Shown: piece after piece, positions 54,665 to 64,000 of the stretch
Numbering within the stretch: position 1 is the stretch's first letter
Layout of the letters: each line of letters begins with the position of its first letter
Assembly (NCBI GenBank): GCA_949825065.1
Contig: OX463848.1
Location: forward strand, 24,336,986-24,400,985
Reading direction: 5' to 3'
DNA length: 64,000 bases
Source: Odontocerum albicorne
Lineage: Eukaryota > Arthropoda > Insecta > Trichoptera > Odontoceridae
Program-made: the position numbers and the translations under genes
The notes under the pieces: model-generated
Seen by the model: the letters and a program-made list of their open reading frames with translations, nothing else
Databases searched by the model: none
What the model was told of the DNA's origin: nothing

Positions 54665-56690
54665 TACTGCAAGAAGCTCTGATGAAGTAATTCACACTAA
54701 AAACTGTCCATATATGGCTAATGCGTTCTCGCGCTAAAAACTTGAGAAAACAAGAAGAGTTGACATAATTTCTTGAACAAGTATTGCACGCGTTGCCCAT
54801 ATTTGGTCAGGTCTTGAGGAGCCATTGATGCTTGCGAATCTCATCAGCATTGTCAATATTTCAGTTGTTCAAAGGAAATTTACCGTCTTGTTATTATTAT
54901 TTGATAAGCAAAACATGGATTTTTTGTCAACTGTTATTAAACGGAATTTTGTTAGGTGTTGATCATACAAGAACATGATGATATTTATATTATATTTTGG
55001 AGTTTATTTTAAGCTTAGTAATTAATTTTGAGTACTTGGGCTTTCAGGATGAATGACGAGTGGAAAGGATTTATGTGAGCTCGTGAGTGTGGGTCTCTTA
55101 TTGTTGTTTTAATTTTGGTTGTTTTTGTGTTTGTGTTTCTGTGTGTTTTTCTTTTTTTTCTTCTTTTTTTTTTGTTTTGAATTTGTTTTGATTTTTATTC
55201 TTATGATTGTGTGCAGTATATTGTGGGATGAATATTTTTGGTCTTTCTGGAGCGATAATGTGTGAGGAGTTGAGTTTCGCAAGATGTTTCCAGTTGTAGT
55301 TAAGTGTCACTGTTTGTCAGGTTGATGAGAGCGTGCAACGGGGTTTTTTGTGTTATCAAAAATCGGAAAGAAGTATCGATTTATTTTTTCATGCTAAATA
55401 TCCTCAGTGAGATACAGGCAAAAGCCTAGTTCACTGGGGATACGACAAATGAAAGGCAACAAACCCAGATCCATTAAAATTATATGTCCAAATCAAATTA
55501 CCTGTTGTTTTTTCTCAAATTGTGTATATTTCTTGTCATGTGTAATAATAAAAAATAAATAAAAATAAAAAAAATACTAGTACATATGACACATAGATTT
55601 CAGCGATACATTTATTGCAAAGAGTACACATTTTATTACACCGTGAAAAGGGGGTAAATAATACAAATAGATACTTTCTGTAAATAAAGTCGTATATGTA
55701 TCAAATGAAAATATCAAATAAAAAATTGCTTCAATCCTATAATACATTTTGGACACCTACCGACACTCAGAAGTAATCCCATAATATATTATATGGACGC
55801 AAATCTAATCTTTAGTGTCAATACTGTGAGATTTTAAAGGATTTTTACTAAGAATCGTCACAATGAGTGATTGAAATAAAAAAAATATATAACAAACAAT
55901 AAGTGCCATGTTAGGAATCGAATTCACATAATCTGAATAAGATATGTTCTCAGTGGTAGCAAACTACCGAGTTTCTAGCGGTAATTCGTCTTCAAAAATC
56001 GATGGATAAACAGCAATCTCTCTCATATTACAGCATGTGCTTTAATAAATAGGTGTTCTACCCGCTGAAAGTGTATTCAATAGCTAAATTATGTGTAAAA
56101 AAGTTGATTGCATATTAGATTTTTACCATCGCGAGTATAACATTTTTTTTAATGTGTCAATTTCCTGGTGAGAGTGATTTATCATGATCATCTCTTCTTC
56201 TTTTTCGTTTGTATTGGGGTTGCAGCGCTTTCACGGCATTTATTCAAGACGAGTTCATCCTAGATCCCTGGGAATGATTTCCTATCCTGATATCTTTCTT
56301 CGCACAGCCCAATCTATCAATTTACTGGCGAAAGTGCTTCGTGAACTAATTTTATTTTATTTTGTCGATACTCCTGTTTTCTACCCCATTTATTTAATCA
56401 AGTTTAACCAAAAAAGAATATTTTTCATGGTTTATTTGAAATGTCGTGAAATCATTTATCGAGTGTTTCATGGTACAATAAGACATTTCCTCAATTATTT
56501 TAGTTCAAGTATAATGAAGGTTTGGGCATTTTTCATATATATACGCTTATATTTACTATGTATAGTTTAACCAGTCTGTGTGATCGGAATGAGAGGTTTC
56601 TACTCGAAGAGTTCATCGTCGGCGTTTCAGCGTCATCGCCGTTTTAGCCAAGACGGTTTCTGCTTAGGAAAAGGTAAAATAAAGTATTTA
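54665..56690. other. Unassigned AT-rich stretch
   Basis: A G/T-rich block at 55085-55205 (TTGTTGTTTTAATTTTGGTT, TTTGTGTTTGTGTTTCTGTG) is low-complexity. A 128-codon plus-strand frame at 56184-56570 (RFHGIYSRRVHPRSLGMISY after a TTGCAG) is of unknown kind; it could be an exon, but there is no family match and no donor I trust. An element head resembling a SINE (TTAGGAATCGAATTCAC, minus) is near 55915. Confidence 0.25.
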
Positions 56691-56694
56691 TTTA

Positions 56695-56778
56695 TTTAAC
56701 ACTTTTATTGCAATACAATCTGGCGGGCTTACTGTCAGGTGGCAGTCTCTTCCAACCAACCAGACAAAAGTAAATGAA
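56695..56778 (-). mobile_element. SINE family A tail fragment
   Basis: In reverse complement: CTGGTTGGTTGGAAGAGACT, GCCACCTGACAGTAAGCCCG and CCAGATTGTATTGCAATAAA. This is the cleanest example of the tail; no head is attached. Confidence 0.65.
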
Positions 56779-56891
56779 GCAAGTTACTCTAGGAACAACG
56801 AACCCACCACTACTTTGTTTCTTTGTATAACTTTTTAACTTTTTGTAAAACAAAAAAGAAAAACAAGAATCAAGCTGAAAGAAAATTACTG

Positions 56892-57140
56892 TTAACATGG
56901 CAATTACTGAAAATCTTTATACGCGTTCATATAAACTTTTGCTGGGTGTTTAAAACACCTATCGCCGGTCTATTCCGAATGTCTTTGGATGCATTTATAA
57001 ACAAGAGAGCCCAGAGTGGCCTAACGACACATACTCGTATATAATTTGTTAGAATATATAACAATTATGACTACTCTCACTTTTTTATACTCTTTAGAAT
57101 TTTAAATTCCGGCCAATTTTTCAGAATCCCTGTTTCCTAA
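56892..57140. mobile_element. TTAA-flanked MITE, copy 3 (group M1), reverse orientation
   Basis: It begins TTAACATGGCAATTACTGAA and ends TTTTTCAGAATCCCTGTTTC then CTAA (mutated TTAA). ATATAAACTTTTGCTGGGTG and AGTTTAAAACACC-like blocks match the reverse complement of the 14591-14880 copy (CACCCAGCAACAGTTTATAT). Confidence 0.6.
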
Positions 57141-58865
57141 CATATTATGATTAATTGATTTTAAAATAAATGCTGAAGCAGTCAATATATACATACGTGC
57201 CATCACGTCATATCCTTTTTGCCGTGAAAAAGTGGATAAAAAGAATATCTAACGTATTCGCCTTTCCATCTGTGTTCATGGCTCTTACCTCACCCACATC
57301 CAGCATTACTCCCTTTCAATGCACAGGTTTCTCTTCCATACATACTTTTAAAGACTTTATAACATCACATCCAGTATTTTTTTAACGTAATTCGCACATC
57401 AATCTGAACTTTTGTACGTTATGCCTTTTCACTTCTTCTTGAAATAATAAGATAATGAAAACTTGTAAAAATATTTTAAAAGAAAACAATATTTCTTACG
57501 TTTCTAAGCCACTTGTAATAAAAAAATGTGACATAATAATAACAGTTTGAAGCAATGAAATATTGACAGTCCATCAGTCTATATGTATAATGCTTACTTA
57601 CTCCATTGTCATTGTTGTTTACAGATTGATTTATAGCTGGAACATTATAGGAAGTATTTAATCTGCTTAATAATCGGAATTTAATCCGATTGTTCTTTAT
57701 GAGCAATAAAACAATTTCGTACGTAAACAATCAATCAAATTAATTGTTTCTTATTGATAAGACCTTTTAACTCAATCAAGTGAAAATATTAAATAATTTA
57801 CTTGTACTACGAATCTGAAAATTCGTGTGTCTTAATCAATAATAATAAATTTAACTATGCAAAATGAAGAAAAAAAAATACATTATTTTTGATAGCCGAA
57901 AAAACAGTACTTTTTTATTTAACTTACGTGATATTTTTGTAAATAGAGGGTTGATCAGTCAGTGCTTTTCAAAAATTTCAAATAAGTCTTCACACAATTC
58001 CGTCCAATAGAAGGTTAAATATATTCTTTTGACCTCTAGAAGTCACGGTACTTGTAACTTATTTTCGATAAATTCGATGAGTTTTATTTTATTTGCTTTA
58101 ACTATGGATGTATTGAAAAATTGAAACGTTGAATATTGTATTCTAAAGCCAAAAAATAATAGAACTAATGCATAAACGAGTATATTTAATTTAGCGTTTT
58201 TTGTACTATTCACATTAAAATATTTACAATTTACACAATTTTAATGTTACGTCGAATTATTAATAACAAGAACATTTACAATGCAAAAAAGTCTATTTTA
58301 TAGATATAGAGAACGACTTTACTAGGCAAGGCTTATGATGAGGTGGTCAAATTCCTTAATCACACATTTCATACATTTGTCCTCAAAACTAAAACACTTA
58401 TCTGAACACTCAGAATTTACAACTTTATACATACTTAAATCTCAAGCGTAAAGAGTTGCAGCCACGTCATAATGTCAATAACCACATAAAAATACATGTC
58501 CAACAACTTCTCATTACACACTTTACATTCGCATTAGTTATACACTCACATGCCTATGTGGAGACTTTAAAAGATCCTCATTCTTGACTCTGTCCCTGTC
58601 AAAGAGCCACCTTGTCACTTTTTTATATAAAAGTTAATTAAATCATTAATTTTCAGTGTTATTAAAGCTACTTTGAAAAAGTAGCTCTGTTTATGCTATT
58701 TTGTTATTTAAATTAGCATGCTAGTCAAAATGAATTTCTTATTATCTATTTTAAATATGAAGGTGCCATATAAAAAATTATCACATCAGATTTAAAACTC
58801 TAGATTTAAAAAATATATTATTTTTTAGTTACAGGGGAATCTTAATGGATCATATTGATTAATTT
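57141..58865. other. AT-rich stretch with a possible LINE tail
   Basis: Near 57184-57225 the bases ATATACATACGTGCCATCAC resemble the reversed RTE-like LINE tail. The rest shows no supported feature; short frames are low-complexity. Confidence 0.3.
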
Positions 58866-58869
58866 ATTT

Positions 58870-59200
58870 ATTTCAACAGTCAAATTAAATTTTCGATACA
58901 AATATCGAAAAACAACAACATTTAGAATTTAACATTTATATGTAAGCAGTGTTATACAATGCAATAGGAAAAAAGTATATGACGGACAACACAACTAAGC
59001 AAAACCATACAATTCAATCAATTCATCCCCGTCAGAACAACTTTTTCACTTTACTCCTGTAAGTAATCAACGCCATATGCAAATCCGTACAATAGCAATA
59101 TTAATTACCCAATGTGCGGAGTCTTGTAATGTAAGAATTGTACAATTAATTAGTATTTTATAAGGATACACATTTATTTCCATTCTGGCGCTTCTTAGCT
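58870..59200 (-). repeat. Dispersed repeat pair with 20.42-20.88 kb
   Basis: TTTATTTATTTCAACAGTC, AAGCAGTGTTATACAATGCA, CAATTCATCCCCGTCAGAAC, CCATATGCAAATCCGTACAA and ATTAATTACCCAATGTGCGG match the 20.4 kb copy in order and spacing. Confidence 0.65.
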
Positions 59201-59204
59201 GCCT

Positions 59205-59995
59205 TATGTAAATTATTGGAGCGCTTTTGAAGTAACCGGTGTTACGAAATAGTGCTTTATTTTACAAAACAGTGTTTTTGGCACGGGTTCGTTATATTAT
59301 ATTATACTTCGATTTTGCTTGTGTGAACTTTACAACAGTGGTAAAAAATGCAATGCAATATGACGTGACATATCGTCAGAAAAAAATATATACAAGCCCT
59401 GTCGTCTCGTGGGCATGCTACGGTCAGTTCGAGGTCGACCCAAAGACTCGTGATATGACCGCGGTCAAGTGGTAATCTAGCGGTAAAGTAGTTGATAATA
59501 TATCCACATTATGTTTGTATGGAATCTTCCTGATGGCTCTCGGCATCTCTTTACACAAAAATATAAATTAGTCCTCTCATCGGCAGATACGAGTACAATG
59601 ACTGATCAACATTTTTCGGCTACAAGCAGATCCGAATTTGTTACTTAAATATATTGTCTTGTTTTAATTATTAATATCCCGCATTTATTGTATGTGAATA
59701 TTTAAAAAAAATTCTATGGGCCATGCATGCTTTTGAAAAACAATTATGTGAGCGGTGGATCTTCTTCGTCAACCTCTTTTGTTATTTCTTTTAACCTTGC
59801 GTTACCCCTCTATCTTCTTCGGATGGGTAATGGAAGCGAGAGGGGTGACTATCGCATAGAATAGTAACAAGTATTCAAGTGAAACACGTGCATATCGATG
59901 AACCGCTCATTATTTACTCATGCAGTTATTCTAGTTTAAACCAAGTATTTATACGTTGCTACGAAACGATCGATCGAGTAAAGTATTACAAAAAA
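59205..59995. other. Unassigned stretch
   Basis: A 78-codon plus frame at 59239-59475 has no recognisable family. GAGGGGTGACTATCGCATAG and nearby less AT-rich sequence around 59790-59860 is also unassigned. Confidence 0.3.
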
Positions 59996-59999
59996 GATG

Positions 60000-60300
60000 C
60001 AATACAGTATCACCATTGCCATCTTTGAAGAATACATAGGGTGATAATGTATGAGAGATACGAAATGAAGTGATTAAAGATAAATGTCATGTGCGAGTAG
60101 TAAGCAGGATGAAATTGAGCACTCTTAGATTAATTGAGTATACCAATGAACGAAGAAAGACTCACATAAAAAAGTACAGTTGTAATATGAGTGAAATATG
60201 TTGTATTGTAAGTGAAGACCAAGGAAAATATGGATTAACAGAGTAGAATGAGAGAAATAAATATTTAAGTCAGAGAAATAGAAGGTTCTGTCTTATCGGC
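60000..60300 (+). mobile_element. RTE-like LINE fragment, degraded
   Basis: GAGATACGAAATGAAGTGAT then TAAAGATAAATGTCATGTGC, CACTCTTAGATTAATTGAGT and GAAGACCAAGGAAAATATGG follow the order of the 60.7 kb copy. No readable frame remains. Confidence 0.6.
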
Positions 60301-60699
60301 TTACTACGGTTGGAAAATGAGTTGCGTTGTATGAATGCATTATATTATCTGTATGAATTATAAAGGTGTTACATTTGTAGATTTTCCTGTTCAATGGAAG
60401 TGCATAGATAAACATTCTGTTGTAATTAAGATAAAAAAGGAATACTTTGTCTTATAACCTTTGCCAATATAATAAATTAGATTCGTCATCTTAAGGAAAG
60501 GATGTAAAAAATCTTAATTGGTTATACATAACTGTAGTTATTCCTTCATTATTTAAACATTAATATAATTTTTTCCTTCCCTATCAACAGAATTGATAAA
60601 TTTAAGTATTAGGGAACCACTGTTGTTCGGGATGGGAGTCTCTGGAATGAACTGCACTTTAGGATAGATAAAAATCCGCTGTGATGATAGTCCACCATC

Positions 60700-61055
60700 G
60701 TATTTTAATACCAACTTTGATGTATAGGAGGGAAACGTGCATATTGAAAATACTGAAAGGAGCCGAATAAATGCTGTAGAAATGCGTGCAATGAGATACA
60801 CGACAAATATGACAGAATACGGAATGAAGTGATTAAGGATGAATGTGAACTTAAGGCTTACGTGTTGAATAAGATGAAAAAGAGCACTTTGAGATGGCTT
60901 GGGCATGTAGAACGAATGAAGATGGACTAAAAAAATAAATACACATAACAAATGTGAGTGGAAGGCGTGGTAGAAGAAGACCATGGAAAGTATTCTAGAA
61001 TCAAGTGAATTATATTTTGAGAGAATAAAATGTAAAAAAAGTTAGAGAAATCGTA
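60700..61055 (+). mobile_element. RTE-like LINE 3' end
   Basis: The plus strand carries PTLMYRRETC (for PTLMYGSETW) near 60712, MRNEVIKDECELKAYV in pieces, and LRWLGHVERMKMD near 60890. GTGGAAGGCGTGGTAGAAGA and CCATGGAAAGTATTCTAGAA follow. Stops and frameshifts are frequent. It lies 650 bases after a second, more degraded copy. Confidence 0.75.
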
Positions 61056-61084
61056 GATGTATGCACTTATCGACATAATTTTTT

Positions 61085-61325
61085 CATTAATTTGTATGGT
61101 CCTTTCAACTTATCCGAAGTGGTGATTCTGACACATTGAAGAGCGTAGATAGGAAACAAAATTGTCTTCGCTCTCATTAAATGAACCTTAGAGTTCAGAA
61201 TCACAGGAGCAGATAACTTGTTGTTGGTAATCGCACATGTTAGCAATACTACCGCGCGTGAAGATACAACAACATTCGCAAGCGTCTGGTGCGTGTGAGT
61301 ATTGTTACCAGATGAACTATTTTAC
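61085..61325. repeat. Dispersed repeat family C, copy 3
   Basis: GGTCCTTTCAACTTATCCGA, GTGGTGATTCTGACACATTG, GCAATACTACCGCGCGTGAA and GAGTATTGTTACCAGATGAA match the copy at 54.36 kb. In reverse complement the end reads like LINE coding sequence, but this is uncertain. Confidence 0.55.
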
Positions 61326-61327
61326 CA

Positions 61328-61398
61328 GGCTGGGACCATTTTTTATGGCTACCATAGGAAGTCAAGCGTCTTACCAACTAGGAAACGGAGGTTAGATT
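61328..61398 (-). mobile_element. SINE family A head fragment
   Basis: On the minus strand ACCTCCGTTTCCTAGTTGGT then AAGACGCTTGACTTCCTATG is a clear A-box half; the B-box half is replaced by GGTAGCCATAAAAAATGGTC. Confidence 0.55.
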
Positions 61399-61399
61399 G

Positions 61400-62002
61400 A
61401 CTAAGCTATATGTTAGAAAAAACGTTACCTTAGAACGGACCTGATACTTGGAAATAAATACCAATGCATAATCTGGTTTGTATTGCATGACTGAATCAAC
61501 AAAATGTGATCTAGTTTTAATATATTTCTCTCTTTGTCGGTTGATTTTCATGATGCTAAATAAGAACTTGTTCTTATATAGAGTTAAGACATTAGTTTGG
61601 ATGGATTGATGATCCCGTACTAGTTTCCTTTAGTCTAATAACCAAATACAGGTGTCATTACGATCTGAAACTCTGTGATGCCTGCCCGATCTACTTAATT
61701 GAGGAAAGCAGTTCTACGGATTGGAAATCTATATATTACCTGTGTGTTCGTAAAAGTTGCTTTAAGTTACAAAAAGAAGAATAAAAATAGAATCCATAGA
61801 AAAGTAAAGTTGCCTATAAAGCGAATGAGTAGGGCCTTGGAATGCAAAATCACTACTAATCTTTTTAAATTTATTTAAGTGCCATTTCCGTGGAACATCA
61901 CTTGATATTGGCACATACTCCTTCATATGTAAGTGTTCACGATCATTATTCAAGAAGAATAAGAAGTATTTCTATGTCGACGAATCTGGGAATACTCTAG
62001 GC
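61400..62002. other. Unassigned AT-rich stretch
   Basis: No exon or element is recognisable. It ends at CTCTAGGC, the possible target duplication of the hAT candidate that follows. Confidence 0.35.
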
Positions 62003-62251
62003 CTGCGATTTTCAAATGAGGTTTCGCGGAACTCTGGGGTCCTGTGTAATCAAATTAAGGTTCTTCGATAAGATAGAAAAAATTACCCATTTTTTAAAAT
62101 AGGTAATCCACCCAAACTAGGATCATTTGTGCCATCAAATTAAAGTCATTATGAAATTATATGAGTCAACATAATAAAAACAATTTAAAAAATGACAATT
62201 CTTGATAATTCAAATTTTCGACTGATTAAACTTAAAAAAATTAACTATCGA

Positions 62252-62850
62252 TCAACTCGTATAAGTGGAAAAGTTCCTCGAAGAATGAAGAAACGCAACA
62301 TTTATTGGACGTGGTAAATGTATGTTTTTTAGTAAATCAAATCTGTCTCGCAAATGACAACCGATAAATACAAAGTCTATAGATTTACGAGTATCATCTA
62401 TACCACACTCGCAGCCGAGATTCTTCACAATACCCATTCTGTAAATATGACTAGCCACCACGTAGTGGCCCGTCCGCAAACGACACGTGACGAACTTGTT
62501 CATTCGTATTATATCAAATGATGGTTTCAAAGGGATAGATTGTTGGATTGATTTATACCTAGAGTCCTTATTTTCACCAATTATATCCCAAATCAACGCC
62601 CATCGGTACCAATTACTCGTATTATGTTTAATTTGATTTAAAATATCAGTTACTCGCTGTGAAAAATCAGATAGAGGACAGCCAGTAGAACATGTTTTCT
62701 TTGTCAATACATTCTTTACCAGTGATACAAATATGTGGAGGAATCCAAACTAGAGAAACATTTATACTTTTTGACATCAATTGGAATAACTTGGCTTTGA
62801 TTGAGCGAATAATTTCTTTGTATGAGTTACTCAAACAATTACCTAAAGTT
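62252..62850 (-). mobile_element. LINE ORF2 C-terminus: RNase H end and zinc-finger tail
   Basis: The minus strand first reads SYKEIIRSIKAKLFQLMSKS then INVSLVWIPPHICITGKECI. This is the last part of an RNase H domain (usually WVPSHxGIxGNExAD), as found in I- and Jockey-type LINEs. After a frameshift come NKFVTCRLRTGHYVVASHIY and MGIVKNLGCECGIDDTRKSI, then FVFIGCHLRDRF. This matches the conserved tail (RLRxGHY...HLxRxGxxxxxxCxCGxxxTxxHxLFxCP) found after RNase H. The final 151 codons are open, but no upstream RT is present, so it is 5'-truncated. Confidence 0.8.
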
Positions 62851-62884
62851 CACTTCTAATCATTGATATATTAAATGAAAACAA

Positions 62885-62990
62885 TATTTTAGTACGGACT
62901 TTGATGTACGGAAGTCACACGTGGACTTGGAACCAAACTGAAATGAGCCGAATATTTGATGTAAACATACGTGCACTTAAAGACAAAAAT
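62885..62990 (+). mobile_element. RTE-like LINE fragment
   Basis: TTAGTACGGACTTTGATGTA then CGGAAGTCACACGTGGACTT and GGAACCAAACTGAAATGAGC encodes RTLMYGSHTWTWNQTEMSR, the post-RT block. It is cut off within about 100 bases. Confidence 0.7.
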
Positions 62991-63532
62991 ATTGTATACG
63001 TTTATATTTGACGGTTGAAACAATATTTAGGACAACTCACTTTTACTGCACAGCTTGTGTACTAAACTGCCTTAATAATTGTAATCCAGAACCTGCATAT
63101 TATAGTACATCGATTGTATAATACCGCTTCTATTTACTTAAATACTAGGAAATGCCTATGATTGGTTACGCTTTGTGTTCGGATCGGTATTTAATATGAC
63201 TGGAAACCACCCTTGCCACAGTTATCATTTCAGTTAGAGTAAAACCTTATCATTTTTCCCTGACAGGCACGTACACTTTATATTAGGCGGCTGCATTTAT
63301 GTTATTTATGGGACATGAAAGAGAAAAAACATGTAGTTGTCTTCCTCCTGGAAAAATATAACTTATTATTTAAAGGTGACCTTGAATCTACAATATTTTT
63401 TTTGTATGTGCTACGCTAAAAATATTTAAGGACTTCCGTTATGTTCTAAAAAATATAAAAGGTTGCAGTAACTAAATTAAATTGAGAAACACTGCTCTAG
63501 GGGATATCATATATCTAGGTTTGCCAGGGTGA

Positions 63533-64000
63533 CATGCGTACCTACAGCGCCATCGTAACGATCGCTGGAGCGAATTTATCGAATCACTCGAAGTCGAGGA
63601 ACACAAAAAGTGGAAGCTGACTCGTTCTCTCCGTAAAACCCCTCAACGACCCTCCCCTCTGCAGGGCCCAAACGGCACAGTTTTCTCGGCGCGAGATCGC
63701 GCCGAAATCTTTGCGGGCTCACTCGCCCTCACTTTTACCCCAAACTCAGACCTCGTCAACACGTCGCACTCCGCCTCAGTTGACGAAACGGTCCGACGAA
63801 TTATCGCCTCACGACCTCCCCCAACTTCGGACTTCTTCACCCCGAAAGAAGTCCATAAAATTATTCACGACCTCCATAATAAGAGAGCTCCCGGTCCAGA
63901 TTCAATAAATAATTTCACCTTAAAGAAACTCCCGAATAAAGCCGTCTGCGCCATTTCAGCAATCTTCAATGCCTGCTACAGGCATAGATTCTTCCCTACA
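63533..64000 (+). mobile_element. Jockey-like LINE, reverse transcriptase N-terminal region, open at window end
   Basis: One plus-strand frame (codons in phase with 63563) is open from 63533 to the window end, 156 codons without a stop. It reads NDRWSEFIESLEVEEHKKWK and TRSLRKTPQRPSPLQGPNGT, then SARDRAEIFAGSLALTF. Further on it reads FFTPKEVHKIIHDLHNKRAP, GPDSINNFTLKKLPNKAVCA and ISAIFNACYRHRFFP. The KRAPGPDxI block is RT motif 1 region of Jockey-clade LINEs, and NDRWxEFIESL is the usual linker from the endonuclease domain. The catalytic FADD box would lie beyond the window. Its GC content is much higher than the surroundings and no frame is broken, so this copy may be young. The left boundary near 63500-63530 suggests 5' truncation. 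Confidence 0.88.

Larger units (their letters stand above)
62003..63494. mobile_element. Candidate hAT-type element, about 1.49 kb, carrying LINE fragments
   Basis: The left end CTGCGATTTTCAAATGAGG and the right end in reverse complement CAGTGTTTCTCAATTTAATT are similar at about two thirds of positions. CTCTAGGC before and CTCTAGGG after match at 7 of 8 bases, as expected for an old hAT duplication. No hAT transposase is visible. LINE fragments on both strands lie inside. Confidence 0.4.

Noticed and set aside
56184..56570. 128-codon plus-strand frame as a gene
   Set aside because: The longest non-repeat frame in the right half, but with no recognisable domain. The hydrophobic C-terminal half is typical of chance AT-rich frames, and only a weak acceptor (TTGCAG) is present.

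Overview
This window is strongly AT-rich eukaryotic nuclear DNA, most likely from an insect. The signs are many mariner, pogo/Tigger, piggyBac-type and hAT DNA transposons, tRNA-derived SINEs, degenerate LINE tails, and exons of an insect-style glutaminyl cyclase separated by a long repeat-filled intron. I cannot name the species. There are no bacterial operons, no CRISPR array and no convincing stand-alone tRNA or rRNA gene.

Host genes are few. The last two coding exons of a glutaminyl-peptide cyclotransferase (QPCT) gene lie on the plus strand at 3268-3478 and 7943-8094, with a polyadenylation signal at 8372. The intervening intron is about 4.46 kb and holds remnants of three mariner-superfamily elements, SINE pieces and a small tandem array. 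The earlier QPCT exons must lie before the window. A second possible host gene starts at 30079: a 38-codon first exon with an acidic di-leucine motif that ends at a textbook splice donor. I could not find its next exon.

Almost everything else is mobile DNA. Nine mariner-superfamily remnants are spread from 2.4 to 38.9 kb. The best (25051-26353) has both TIRs, a TA duplication and a 349-codon transposase broken by only two stop codons. Four pogo/Tigger-type elements lie at 35.0, 40.7, 41.8 and 46.1 kb; the last is about 2.2 kb and carries most of a CENP-B/DDE transposase. TTAA-flanked (piggyBac-type) elements form a group: one acidic-N-terminus transposase remnant (15948-16969) and six short MITEs. 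One MITE sits inside the Tigger transposase at a TTAA whose removal rejoins the reading frame. hAT-type elements include a 218-bp MITE with a perfect 8-bp duplication.

Two tRNA-derived SINE families occur, about 20 copies or fragments of family A and three of family B. Degenerate RTE-like LINE 3' ends, a CR1-like C-terminus, an RNase H-bearing LINE end and the start of a Jockey-like reverse-transcriptase domain (63533 to the window end) complete the retroelements.

The most unusual local structure is a GC-rich minisatellite at 51913-52887: 13 uninterrupted copies of exactly 75 bp, open in more than one frame, with a small hairpin in most units. The 8.4-14.5 kb, 16.97-18.0 kb, 35.9-37.4 kb, 48.3-49.7 kb and 57.1-58.9 kb stretches are AT-rich and show no gene I can support.
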